A DNA stretch of 38,158 bases from the NCBI GenBank assembly GCA_964354135.1, contig CAYGZA010000017.1:1-38158 (forward strand), written 5' to 3'. The DNA is from CAYGZA01 sp964354135 (GTDB taxonomy: Bacteria > Planctomycetota > Planctomycetia > Pirellulales > Thermoguttaceae). Every line of letters begins with the position of its first letter. Position 1 is the stretch's first letter. Shown one piece after another: positions 15,883 to 23,963 of this stretch. The notes beneath the pieces are model-generated. The model made no database searches. It was not told the DNA's origin and saw only the letters and a program-made list of their open reading frames with translations. A program made the translations under genes and the position numbers.

Positions 15883-17175
15883 CTACAGCTCCCACCCCGC
15901 TCGGTACGGGCGGCGGATGTACTGGTCCGCCTCGGGGCAGCCGACGGCCTTCATCTGGTCCGGGCTCCACGTGAGCTTCTTCCCGGCGCGGAAGGCGACC
16001 GCGGCCAACAGGTTGTGCTCGACGAGCATCCCGGAGTAGTCGAAGTTGCAGAGCGTCGGCTCGCCGGTCTTGCAGCCGTGGATCCACTCGGCGTAGTGGC
16101 CCCGGGACTTCGGAATGGTCGGCTCGGGTGGCTTGAAGTCCTTGAACTTCTCTTCCGGCAGGAGGATGCGGCGCTGGTAGTCGGCCAGGAGCTGGCCCTT
16201 GTCGCCGATAAAGAGAACGCCGATGCCCCACTTGTTCAGGTCGTGGCCCGGGGGCGACGGGGGTCGCTTCACTCCGTCGTGCCAGGTGAGCTTCAAGGCC
16301 GGCCGCTCGCTGGTCGCCGGGTGTTCCCAGCGGCCGATCAGCCAGTGCGGATAAGTCTCGTCGCTCTTGTGGGAACCCTCCGCCTCGACCGTGGTCGGCT
16401 GCCGCAGCTTGAGGGCCCAGAAGGGGAGGTCGATCAGGTGGCTTCCCATGTCGCCCAGGCAGCCGTTGCCGAAATCCCAGTATTGCTCCCAGACCATGCA
16501 GCCGCCGAAGTAGGCCGGATGATACGGCCGCTCCGGCGCCGGCCCGAGCCAGAGGTCCCAGTCGATGTGCTCCGGCACTTTGTGGTCGCCCTGCGGCCGC
16601 TCGCCGCCGGGCCCGATCCGCCCGCACCAGACGTGGACCTCGCGGACGGGGCCGATCGCCCCGGACTGGATCAATTCGACCACGCGGCGGTAATTGTCCT
16701 CGGCGTGGACCTGCGTGCCCATCTGCGTGGCGACCTTCATCTTGTCGCGGGTTTCCCGCACGACGCGGGCCTCGTAGACCGAGTGGCCCAGCGGCTTCTC
16801 GCAGTAGACGTGTTTGCCGCGTTTCATCGCCGCCACGCTGGCCGGGGCGTGGGTGTGGTCGGTGGTGCTGACGACCACGGCGTCAATGTCCTTCTGGTCC
16901 AGGAGCTTGCGCCAGTCGCGATACTTCTGGGCCTGGGGGAACTTGGCGGCGGCCGCTTCGAGGTTCTTCGCATTGACGTCGCACAGGGCGACGATGTTCT
17001 CACCGGCGACGCCCCCGGTGTTCGCCGCGCCGCGCCCGCCCGCGCCGATAATGCCGATGTTCAGCTTCTCGTTGGGCGAGCGGCTCTGGGCGGGGGCGCT
17101 GCGGGCGACCCAAACGCCGACCCCCGCCAGGGCGGCGTTCCTCAACAACTCTCGACGGCTCGTGCGACGGCTCAT
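15883..17175 (-). CDS. Tat-exported Gfo/Idh/MocA-family oxidoreductase (2)
   Basis: This 430-residue protein has the leader SRRELLRNAALAGVGVWVA. Rossmann motif GIIGAGGRGAANTGG lies near 44, VALCDVNAKN follows, and the catalytic-lysine block is HVYCEKPLGHSVYEAR. A typical C-terminal half follows, with DWDLWLGPAPERPYHPAYF, a stretch shared almost word for word with oxidoreductase (1). The two are thus paralogues of one planctomycete subfamily. The start at 17175 is supported by AAAGGAGGTGG, the strongest ribosome site in the window. A 25-codon upstream extension is unsupported. It leads toward the ceramidase-like gene 134 bases away. Sugar or inositol redox chemistry on bound NAD(P) is inferred. 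Confidence 0.88.
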   Translation of the reverse strand: MSRRTSRRELLRNAALAGVGVWVARSAPAQSRSPNEKLNIGIIGAGGRGAANTGGVAGENIVALCDVNAKNLEAAAAKFPQAQKYRDWRKLLDQKDIDAVVVSTTDHTHAPASVAAMKRGKHVYCEKPLGHSVYEARVVRETRDKMKVATQMGTQVHAEDNYRRVVELIQSGAIGPVREVHVWCGRIGPGGERPQGDHKVPEHIDWDLWLGPAPERPYHPAYFGGCMVWEQYWDFGNGCLGDMGSHLIDLPFWALKLRQPTTVEAEGSHKSDETYPHWLIGRWEHPATSERPALKLTWHDGVKRPPSPPGHDLNKWGIGVLFIGDKGQLLADYQRRILLPEEKFKDFKPPEPTIPKSRGHYAEWIHGCKTGEPTLCNFDYSGMLVEHNLLAAVAFRAGKKLTWSPDQMKAVGCPEADQYIRRPYRAGWEL

Positions 17176-17285
17176 CGGCCACCTCCTTTGCTTCAATAAG
17201 GACAACGAGATATCGCCCCCCAGATTAACCCCGGCAGAGGCAGAGTGCAAGCCGCTATGAGAGACCCGGGTGGTCGCAGCTCATG

Positions 17286-17314
17286 TTGGCCCCCACCGGC
17301 GCAGAGGGTATAAT
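17286..17314 (+). promoter_or_regulatory. Sigma70-like promoter for the DUF362 gene
   Basis: TTGGCC, 17 bases, perfect TATAAT. Transcription would start near 17321, leaving a leader of about 98 bases that ends in GGAGGTG before ATG 17419. Confidence 0.6.
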
Positions 17315-17418
17315 GGCGCCACGCTGCCTGCCGGGTTGCGGATCGAGTCCCCCGGCGCGAGAGTCGGCGGATCGCGACGCCAAGCGTGACCCTAAGCGCA
17401 GTTTCCGGAGGTGCCCCC

Positions 17419-18756
17419 ATGGCAAAGAGACTCAACCGGCGGAGGTTCATCAAGCACGCGGCGGCGATCGGGGGCGCCGTGGGACTCGGCAGACTTTGCG
17501 CCGCCGAGCCCGCGGCAAGTGAGCTGGAACGGCTCAAGCCGATCGGCGAGGCAAAGGGCCTCCATCCGGGCCGGGTCGTCTGGGTTCACGACCCGAAGGT
17601 CCTCGACTGGAAAGGCCCCGGCGACGGCCACTGGTGGGAAGGCGAACACACCAAGCAGGACCGCGTGGACGAGATGATGTCGCGGGCGATCCGCCAGTTG
17701 ACGGGCGAGCCCACGGTTGCCGAGGCGTGGGACAGGCTGTTCCGGCACTTGAACCGGACCCGCGGCAAGGGCGACGCGGGCCATAGGCCCGGCGAGAAGA
17801 TCGTCATCAAGCCGAACTGGGTCGGCATGATCTACCGCGAAGGCATGGTCAACCCGGAGACCTACACGTGGATCAGGCACCACGACTACATGAACACGTC
17901 GCCGCAGATGATCCTCGCCTTGCTCGGGCAGCTCACGCGCGACGCGGGCGTGAAACCCGCCGACGTCACCGTCTGCGACACGCTCGCCTACCTGGTCAAC
18001 GAGTATTACGGCATCCTCCACAAGGCGTTCCCTCTCGTGCGCTACGAGGACTACGCCGGCAAGTTCGGACGCATCCAGGTCAAGACCTCCACCGTGCCGC
18101 TCTATTGGAGCTGCCGCCCGCAGGGCAAGTCCCAGGACTACCTGCCCACGTGCTTTGCCGAGGCGGACTACGTGATCAACTTTGCGAACTTCAAGGCCCA
18201 CCAGGGCTCGGGCGTGACCCTCTGCGCCAAGAACCACTTCGGCTCGCTGGTCCGCTGGCCGGCTCAGCGAGGCTACTACGACATCCACCCCAACTGCTTC
18301 GCGACGGACGCCGGGATCTACCGCCCGCTGGTGGACGTCATGGGCCACGCCCACCTCGGCGGCAAGACGGTGCTTTACCTGATCGACGGGCTGTTCTCCG
18401 GCGTCCATCCGAGGGACCCGGCGCCGCTGCGGATGAAGTCGGCGCCTTTTGGCGGCGGGTGGCCGTGCAGCCTGTTTGCCTCGCAAGACCCCGTGGCGAT
18501 CGACTCGGTCGCCTTCGACTTCCTCTGGACCGAATGGGCGGACTACCCGCGCAAGGGCGGCGTGGACGATTATCTCCACGAGGCGGCCCTGGCCGCCGGG
18601 CCGCCGTCCGGGACGTTCTACGACCCGGATCACGCCACTCCGGTGAACCGGCTGGCCAGTCTCGGCGTCCACGAGCATTGGAACAATGCGGACGAAAAGA
18701 AATACTCCCGCAATCTGGGCACCGGCAAGGGGATCGAGCTGGTGGCCGTGAGGTGA
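17419..18756 (+). CDS. DUF362 domain protein with twin-arginine leader
   Basis: This 445-residue protein has the N-terminus LNRRRFIKHAAAIGGAVGLG, a Tat leader of the RRxFIK type. The DUF362 core is visible as KIVIKPNWVG near 130, then TSPQMILALLGQLTRDAGV, VTVCDTLAY, INFANFKAHQGSGVTLCAKN, VLYLIDGLFSG and FASQDPVAIDSVAFDFLW. DUF362 proteins are often iron-sulfur associated, but I see no CxxCxxCxxxC ferredoxin motif here. The biochemical role is unknown. The ATG at 17419 follows GGAGGTG, and the earlier in-frame start is not supported. It is followed after 162 bases by the exported aminotransferase on the same strand. Confidence 0.8.
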   Translation: MAKRLNRRRFIKHAAAIGGAVGLGRLCAAEPAASELERLKPIGEAKGLHPGRVVWVHDPKVLDWKGPGDGHWWEGEHTKQDRVDEMMSRAIRQLTGEPTVAEAWDRLFRHLNRTRGKGDAGHRPGEKIVIKPNWVGMIYREGMVNPETYTWIRHHDYMNTSPQMILALLGQLTRDAGVKPADVTVCDTLAYLVNEYYGILHKAFPLVRYEDYAGKFGRIQVKTSTVPLYWSCRPQGKSQDYLPTCFAEADYVINFANFKAHQGSGVTLCAKNHFGSLVRWPAQRGYYDIHPNCFATDAGIYRPLVDVMGHAHLGGKTVLYLIDGLFSGVHPRDPAPLRMKSAPFGGGWPCSLFASQDPVAIDSVAFDFLWTEWADYPRKGGVDDYLHEAALAAGPPSGTFYDPDHATPVNRLASLGVHEHWNNADEKKYSRNLGTGKGIELVAVR

Positions 18757-18790
18757 TATCGAGGCCCCGGGAGGGCGTCACTTGAAGCCC

Positions 18791-18853
18791 ATCCCAGACC
18801 CTCCCCTCGCCCCGTTTGCGGGGAGAGGGGTCGGGGGTGAGGGGATCTGGGAT
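18791..18853. repeat. C-rich/G-rich palindrome with outer arms
   Basis: Outer arms ATCCCAGA and TCTGGGAT enclose CTCCCCTCGCCCCG pairing with CGGGGAGAGGGG. The core is nearly identical to that at 20626-20671. It lies between the DUF362 and aminotransferase genes and may form a strong intercistronic hairpin. Confidence 0.8.
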
Positions 18854-18918
18854 AACTCTTATTCGGGTGCTTGTCTGAAGTCGCCTGAACTTTCCAGCCA
18901 GACTGAAAGGAGAGTCCG

Positions 18919-20289
18919 ATGAGTGAGCCAATCACCAATCGTCGCGAGTTTTTGGGAACGATCGGCGCGGCGGGCGCGGCGTCGATTCTCGTGGGATCCG
19001 GGGGGGCCCTGGGGAGCCTTGCCACCGAAAACAAGGAAAAGCTCGCGCTCGACGGCGGGCCCCCGGTGCGGAAGAACCACCTCGGCGCTCGGCCCTACGG
19101 GCCTCAGTTCTACGACGACGTCGAGAAGCAGGGGCTCATCGACGTGCTGGAGTCGAAGAATCCGTTCCGGTTCTCTAACGTGAGTGCGTCCAAGGTCGTT
19201 GCGTTCGAGAAGCAGTACGCGGCCCACGTCGGCACGCGGTTTGCCCTCGGGGTGACGTCGGGAACTGCCGCCCTGTATACGGCCATGGCCGCGCTGGAGG
19301 TTGGGCCCGGCGACGAGGTGATTCTCCCCGCCTGGACCTGGTACGCCTGCTACGACGCCATCGTCCTTTCCGGGGCCTTGCCGGTCTTCGCCGAGATCGA
19401 CGAGTCCTTCGACATCGATCCGAGCGACGTCGAGGGAAAGATCACGCCGCGGACCAAGGCGATCATGGCCGTCCACCTCCAGGGATGCCCCGCCGACATG
19501 GACCCCATCCTCGAGATCGCGCGCAAGCACAAGCTCCGCGTGCTCGAAGACTGCGCCCAGTGCGTGGGCGGGCGCTACAAGGGGAAATACGTCGGCTCGA
19601 TCGGCGACATCGGCATCTACAGCTTCCAGCTCAGCAAGACCATCACCGCGGGCGAGGGCGGGGCTGTAGTGACCGGCGATCCGAAGCTCTTCGAGCGGGC
19701 CTGCCGGTTCCACAACTTCGGCGCGCTCTTCCCGCCCTACGGCGAAGCTCTCAAGGGCGGCCTCCTGCCGGCCTTCGCCGCCTGCAACTTCCGCATGAAC
19801 GAGTTCACCGGCGCGGTCCTCTACGGGCAGTTGCAGAAGCTCGAGACGATCTGCAAGGGCCTGCGCAATAACGCCCGGAAAGTCCGCGAGGCCATCGCCG
19901 ACCTCCCGGGACTCAAGCTCCGCAAGTCGCCCGACCTGGAGGGCGACTTGGGCGTGGGGGTCTTCCTCGACCTGGGCACCAGGCAGCGCCGCGACAAGTT
20001 CCTCCAGGCGATGGCCGCCGAGGGCGTCCCGGCCTCGCCGCCCGGTGGGTCGGCGATCCTTCCCATCGACAGCCGGATCGAGAACAAGGCCACCGTCCAC
20101 CCCGGATGGCCTTCCTTCCAGAGTCCCGAGGGCCGGGCGATCCGCTACGGCCGCGGGTGCTGCCCCCGGACGATCGACATCCTCGGACGCGCCGCCGGCG
20201 TCATCATGGATCCCACCTTCAGCGACGAGGACCTGAAAGACGTCGCCCGGGCCATCCGGAAGGTCCATCTGGCGATGGGGCCGGCGTGA
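18919..20289 (+). CDS. DegT/DnrJ/EryC1-type aminotransferase with Tat leader
   Basis: This 456-residue PLP enzyme of the sugar-aminotransferase family is preceded by NRREFLGTIGAAGAASILVG, a clear twin-arginine leader. Lys240 in SFQLSKTITAGEGG is the Schiff-base lysine. Asp211 in LEDCAQCVGG should bind the PLP pyridine nitrogen, and GVTSGTAALYTAMAAL supplies the phosphate-binding region. Classical members aminate nucleotide-linked ketosugars in the cytoplasm, or in the AHBA group carry out related chemistry. A Tat leader means folded, PLP-loaded export, so an extracytoplasmic amino donor and keto sugar are implied. ATG 18919 follows AAAGGAGAG. Its stop overlaps a possible GTG start of a short reading frame. 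The substrate is unknown. Confidence 0.88.
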   Translation: MSEPITNRREFLGTIGAAGAASILVGSGGALGSLATENKEKLALDGGPPVRKNHLGARPYGPQFYDDVEKQGLIDVLESKNPFRFSNVSASKVVAFEKQYAAHVGTRFALGVTSGTAALYTAMAALEVGPGDEVILPAWTWYACYDAIVLSGALPVFAEIDESFDIDPSDVEGKITPRTKAIMAVHLQGCPADMDPILEIARKHKLRVLEDCAQCVGGRYKGKYVGSIGDIGIYSFQLSKTITAGEGGAVVTGDPKLFERACRFHNFGALFPPYGEALKGGLLPAFAACNFRMNEFTGAVLYGQLQKLETICKGLRNNARKVREAIADLPGLKLRKSPDLEGDLGVGVFLDLGTRQRRDKFLQAMAAEGVPASPPGGSAILPIDSRIENKATVHPGWPSFQSPEGRAIRYGRGCCPRTIDILGRAAGVIMDPTFSDEDLKDVARAIRKVHLAMGPA

Positions 20290-20456
20290 GCGAGAAGAGT
20301 CTGCGGGACTGGTACGCCCGATACGCGCCCCAGCCGATGCCTTGTGCCGAGGGCGGCCTCGGGATCGATCCACACGTCGAGGTAGAAGAGGCGGCGGCTG
20401 GTCTTCTTCGCCCATTGACCGGCTGGGATGAGGCAAACATTGGGCAGCCCTCGTAG
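20286..20456 (+). CDS. Possible short coupled reading frame (56 aa)
   Basis: A GTG overlapping the aminotransferase stop (GTGA) opens a 56-residue frame beginning VSEKSLRDWYARYAPQPMPC and ending NIGQPS. It has no recognised domain, signal or membrane segment. The overlap favours coupled translation. Lack of any known family and the short length leave it doubtful, and it could be the eroded start of a longer gene. Confidence 0.25.
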   Translation: MSEKSLRDWYARYAPQPMPCAEGGLGIDPHVEVEEAAAGLLRPLTGWDEANIGQPS

Positions 20457-20507
20457 GGCTTCTCCGGTTTACCGCGGGCCTTCGGCCGGGTAGACTTACT
20501 TGACTTA

Positions 20508-20580
<73 letters not shown>

Positions 20581-20783
20581 CTCAGCAATCCAAAGCCCCG
20601 CAAAGACTTAAAGCCTGTCCCAAATCCCTCTCCCCTCGCCCCGTTTGCGGGGAGAGGGGCAAGGGGTGAGGCAATTCAGCCGTCCGAATCCTCCGCACTC
20701 CAGCAGGAGAGGCGTCTGGCTTGCTCAGGCGTGCGATGCTGCCAGCGGGTGGCACGAGGCCGCTGCCACGGAGCGCGGCTGTG
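20581..20783. other. Intergenic DNA after tRNA-Lys
   Basis: The only recognisable element is the palindrome at 20626-20671. The remaining bases up to the end of the membrane-protein gene show no gene or promoter. I see no tRNA-3'-end duplication that would mark an integrated element. Confidence 0.5.
20626..20671. repeat. C-rich/G-rich palindrome after tRNA-Lys
   Basis: CTCTCCCCTCGCCCCG pairs with CGGGGAGAGGGG around TTTG. The core is the same as in the copy at 18791-18853. It starts 46 bases after the tRNA and could serve as its terminator. Confidence 0.8.
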
Positions 20784-21602
20784 CTACTCGGGTCCCCGAC
20801 GCTCGGCTCGTTGCGCGATGCGCTTCAGCGCCCGCGATTCCTCCCATTTCGCCAGCCGATCCGCGAGCCGTCGCACACACCAAGCCATGCCCATCCAGTA
20901 GGGAATGCACAAGATCGCAACGATGATCAGAGAACCCATGAAATCGGCAGGGCCAAGCACGAACGCCAGCGGCACAAGCGGCAGATGGATCGCCGCCCAG
21001 ATGGCTTCGAAGAGGCGCACGATCATCGGCGCAAGAGAATACGGTCCTGCCGGGCTCGATTCGGGTGCGAGGGCAAGGAGCACCCCTGATGCCGCCATCG
21101 CCAGGCCGATTTTCCAGCCCGATCCCCGCCGCCGGAAAGGCAGCTTTCGATGTTGAGCCCTTCCGGTGAGCCTCGCCATCAGCCCGGTAATCAGTGCAGC
21201 GAGCCCCCGGACGATAGCGACCAGAGCGCTCATACCCACGCCGTACCATAAGCCTGCGGGCACTGAAACCGCTACGAGCTCCAGCCCATTGTCGCCAAGC
21301 CAATGCCTGGTCTCCGCCATCGCGGACACGACCATCACCGCCAAGAAACACAACGTGCAAAACAGCGCCGCGACGAACATCGTGGCCAGCGGGACGAAGC
21401 TCCGCAACAGCCCGAAGAGACCCGCAAGAGCCACGCAGGCCACCAGACCGGAGGCGGCAGCGGCCAATCCCTCCCACGGGATTCGCAGCGCTGAAAAAAA
21501 GAGCGCAACGAAAACCGCCGCCACAAAGAACGTCCGCACCGTGAATTGAATCGGCCGGTTCTGAACGGTGACGGAATCGGGAGCCGGAGGTTCGCCTTCC
21601 AT
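20784..21602 (-). CDS. Multi-pass membrane protein of unknown function
   Basis: This 272-residue protein has a short acidic N-terminus and then about seven or eight hydrophobic spans, for example FFVAAVFVALFFSAL, AASGLVACVALAGLFGLL, TMFVAALFCTLCFLAVMVV, LIIVAILCIPYWMGMAW. A charged cytoplasmic tail ends it (RLAKWEESRALKRIAQRAE). No enzymatic motif is recognised. The segment QFTVRTFFVAA resembles the start of small planctomycete membrane proteins whose genes are often located beside unrelated housekeeping genes. Start 21602 follows GGGAGG. It lies downstream of coaX but is separated by a 33-bp double palindrome. The function is unknown. Confidence 0.6.
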   Translation of the reverse strand: MEGEPPAPDSVTVQNRPIQFTVRTFFVAAVFVALFFSALRIPWEGLAAAASGLVACVALAGLFGLLRSFVPLATMFVAALFCTLCFLAVMVVSAMAETRHWLGDNGLELVAVSVPAGLWYGVGMSALVAIVRGLAALITGLMARLTGRAQHRKLPFRRRGSGWKIGLAMAASGVLLALAPESSPAGPYSLAPMIVRLFEAIWAAIHLPLVPLAFVLGPADFMGSLIIVAILCIPYWMGMAWCVRRLADRLAKWEESRALKRIAQRAERRGPE

Positions 21603-21679
21603 CGTGTCCTCCCTCGCGGGCCGCCACGGCATTATCCCGCGCGGCGCGGCGGCGCCGCAACCCAAGAGACTTCCCCAAG

Positions 21680-21712
21680 AGACTTCCGCAGTCTCGAAGA
21701 CTTCGGAAGTCT
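21680..21712. repeat. 33-bp double palindrome, copy 2
   Basis: AGACTTCCGCAGTCT, a 3-base spacer, then AGACTTCGGAAGTCT. The first half has one change relative to the copies at 15808 and 32388. A partial extra AGAGACTTCCC unit directly precedes it. Confidence 0.8.
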
Positions 21713-21741
21713 GCGGTCTGCGCGCCGCACGATTCCCGGGC

Positions 21742-22566
21742 TCATGGTTTTCGTCTGCCGCTTGCCCACTCGGCTGCCAGGGCGATGCCAGCGAGGGTGA
21801 GATGAGGCACGTGCCGGGCGGAGTGGCCCAAGAGGCCCGCCACGGCCGGGCCTGCCCCGCCGGTCAGGAAGACCTCCGGCTCGCCGGCGAGGTTCCTGGT
21901 CAGCTCCGCGATCAATTGGCGGATCGCCCCGACCGCCCCCCAGAACAGGCCCGACTGCATCGCCCCAACGGTCGAAGTCCCCAGGGCCGGCGGGGGACCG
22001 TCCAGGTCCGACGTATCCAATAGCGGCAAGAGATCGGTGAACGTGTGCAGCGCCCGGGCCGACATGGTGATGCCGGGCAGGATCGCCCCGCCGAGAAACA
22101 CTCCCTCCGGCGAGACGACATCCACCGTGATCGCCGTCCCTACGTCGACCACAACTGCCGGCCGGGCCGGTTGCCGCAGGCGATTGGCCGCCAGGGCGTC
22201 CAAGAGCCGGTCGATGCCGACCATGTCGGGCCGCTCCAGGGCAACCTCAAGCGGCAAGTCCCCGGCGGCCAACAGCGTGATCGAGTCCTCCGGCCGGTTG
22301 GTCCGCAGCCAGTCGATCAGCCGCGTGGCGCTGGGCCGGTTGACGCTGCCGATCCACCATGAGAGCGTCCTGCCGGCGTCCCGCGGCAGCCACGAGGCGA
22401 GGCAGCCCAGGTCCGCGGCGCCTCCCAAGACGTGGAACGTAGAAGCCGGCTCGGGCAATGCCCGCACGGCGACGGATCGCAACGAATCGGGAGGGAACAG
22501 GCCGAACTTCGTCCGGTTGTTCCCCACGTCCACGGCGATCAGTGGTAAAGTCATGCCGAAATCCAT
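21742..22566 (-). CDS. coaX: Type III pantothenate kinase
   Basis: Type III pantothenate kinase (about 274 residues) phosphorylates pantothenate in the first step of CoA synthesis. The ASKHA fold shows DVGNNRTKFGLF at the N-terminus (phosphate-binding), the GIDRLLDALAA block and VVVDVGTAITVDVV (catalytic Asp region), then FLGGAILPGITMSARAL and the late VFLTGGAGPAV. Length is normal. Two ATGs are possible, 22566 and 22554. The second begins MTLPLIAVDVGNN as in most homologues, but neither has a good ribosome site. It lies 26 bases after obgE on the same strand, so coupling to the rpmA-obgE unit is likely. The cytoplasmic enzyme needs a monovalent cation such as K+ or NH4+. Confidence 0.92.
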   Translation of the reverse strand: MDFGMTLPLIAVDVGNNRTKFGLFPPDSLRSVAVRALPEPASTFHVLGGAADLGCLASWLPRDAGRTLSWWIGSVNRPSATRLIDWLRTNRPEDSITLLAAGDLPLEVALERPDMVGIDRLLDALAANRLRQPARPAVVVDVGTAITVDVVSPEGVFLGGAILPGITMSARALHTFTDLLPLLDTSDLDGPPPALGTSTVGAMQSGLFWGAVGAIRQLIAELTRNLAGEPEVFLTGGAGPAVAGLLGHSARHVPHLTLAGIALAAEWASGRRKP

Positions 22567-22592
22567 GATAAGCGGCGGGCAAGGAGCGCCCG

Positions 22593-23609
22593 CTACGCGT
22601 TCTCGGCGCCGCCGTCCCGAGCAGTGTCATCCAACCTCCGCACGACGGCGGCGATCAGCTCGTTCAGTCCCTGCCCCGTAACCGCCGAAATCAAGAGCAC
22701 CGGCCGGTTCAGCTCCTCGGCCAGTCTTTGGCGGATCGAGGAGCCGCCGGGCAGATCGGCCTTGCTCACGGCCACAATCTCCGGCCGCTCGCCCAGGTGG
22801 ACGTCGTATCGCTCCAATTCCTCCCGGATCGTGCGGTAGTTGGCCAGCGGATCGCTCCCGTCCATCGGCTCGGGCTCGACCAGGTGTACCAGTATCCCCG
22901 CCCGCTGGATGTGGCGGAGGAACTCGTGCCCCAGCCCGGCGCCGGCGTGGGCCCCTTCGATCAGCCCGGGGATGTCGGCCATGAGGAACGACCGGTCGAA
23001 ATCGACCTGCACGCGGCCGAGGTTCGGATACTTGGTCGTGAATGGGTACGGGGCGATCTCCGGCCGGGCCCGCGAGAGGCGGCTCAGAAGCGTGCTCTTG
23101 CCCGCGTTCGGCTTGCCCACCAGGCCCACGTCGGCGATGAGCTTCAACTCCAGGCGCACCAGCCGCAACTGGCCTTCGCCGCCGGGCGTCGATTGGCGCG
23201 GGGCACGGTTGGTGGACGACTTGAAGCGGACGTTCCCCTGGCCGCCGCTGCCGCTGCGGGCGGCGATCACCTGCTCGCCGGGCCGGGCGAGGTCCTTCAG
23301 CACAAAGCCTTCGGCGGCGTCGATCACGAGAGTCCCTGGAGGAACGCGAATGATCAGGTCCTCGGCCGACGCCCCGTGGCACTGGGCACCGCGCCCCGGC
23401 CGGCCGTCTTCGGCCTTCCAGTGCTTGCGATGGGCCACGGCGGCCAGACTGTCCACGCCCTCCTCCGCCAGAATGATGACGCTGCCGCCGTCGCCGCCGT
23501 CGCCGCCGTCGGGGCCTCCCCGCGGGATGTACTTCTCGCGGCGGAAACTCACGCAGCCGTCGCCGCCACGGCCGGCTTCCACCCGGATCTCGACTTCATC
23601 TACGAACAT
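22593..23609 (-). CDS. obgE: Obg-family GTPase
   Basis: This 338-residue GTPase acts in large-subunit ribosome assembly. The glycine-rich Obg domain begins FVDEVEIRVEAGRGGDGCVS and contains GGPDGGDGGDGGSV and GSGGQGNVRF. The G domain has G1 GKPNAGKS, switch TTKYPNLG, G3 DIPGLIEGA, G4 SKADLP and SAVTG at G5. The variable C-terminal OCT domain is absent, as in many bacteria. I chose the ATG at 23609 because homologues start MFVDE, whereas a TTG 12 codons earlier adds a tail with no conservation. It is downstream of rpmA across a strong hairpin, the usual rpmA-obgE order. Confidence 0.95.
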   Translation of the reverse strand: MFVDEVEIRVEAGRGGDGCVSFRREKYIPRGGPDGGDGGDGGSVIILAEEGVDSLAAVAHRKHWKAEDGRPGRGAQCHGASAEDLIIRVPPGTLVIDAAEGFVLKDLARPGEQVIAARSGSGGQGNVRFKSSTNRAPRQSTPGGEGQLRLVRLELKLIADVGLVGKPNAGKSTLLSRLSRARPEIAPYPFTTKYPNLGRVQVDFDRSFLMADIPGLIEGAHAGAGLGHEFLRHIQRAGILVHLVEPEPMDGSDPLANYRTIREELERYDVHLGERPEIVAVSKADLPGGSSIRQRLAEELNRPVLLISAVTGQGLNELIAAVVRRLDDTARDGGAENA

Positions 23610-23664
23610 CTGGTGGGAACTGCCGGCAATTTCATTGACCGCCAAGCGCCACGGGGTACACGCA

Positions 23665-23694
23665 AAAGCCCACGGGTTGCAGCCCGTGGGCTTT
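23665..23694. terminator. Perfect hairpin between rpmA and obgE
   Basis: AAAGCCCACGGG and CCCGTGGGCTTT are perfect 12-bp arms with a 6-base loop, 18 bases after the rpmA stop. It could attenuate read-through into obgE on the minus strand. The sequence also resembles a dispersed planctomycete palindrome. Confidence 0.6.
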
Positions 23695-23711
23695 CGGCGG
23701 CTGGTATGTTC

Positions 23712-23963
23712 TTAGTTGTTGCTGCCGACGACGTTGACCCGGCGGCCGTCCCGGTCGAACCGCACGTACCCGTCCACCAGGGCGAAGAGGGTATAATCTC
23801 TGCCTCGGCCGACCCCGCTACCGGGGTGAAACTTTGTGCCCACCTGGCGGACCAGGATGCTCCCCGCGCGAACGAACTGGCCGCCGAATCTCTTCACTCC
23901 CAGCCGCTGCCCGGCGGAATCCCGGCCGTTCCGGCTGGAACCTTGTCCCTTTTTGTGTGCCAT
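23712..23963 (-). CDS. rpmA: 50S ribosomal protein L27
   Basis: This 83-residue protein begins MAHKKGQGSSRNGRDSAGQR, followed by LGVKRFGGQFV, the near-invariant L27 opening that reaches the peptidyl-transferase centre. The basic C-terminal beta-barrel ends in VRFDRDGRRVNVV. The start at 23963 follows GTGAGGAAG. Length is usual, and there is no Firmicutes-type cleaved N-terminal extension. The usual upstream partner rplU is not next to it; instead an exported planctomycete protein precedes. Confidence 0.98.
   Translation of the reverse strand: MAHKKGQGSSRNGRDSAGQRLGVKRFGGQFVRAGSILVRQVGTKFHPGSGVGRGRDYTLFALVDGYVRFDRDGRRVNVVGSNN

Noticed and set aside
23610..23645. Longer obgE start at a TTG
   Set aside because: The added 12 residues are not part of the Obg domain and homologues begin at MFVDE.
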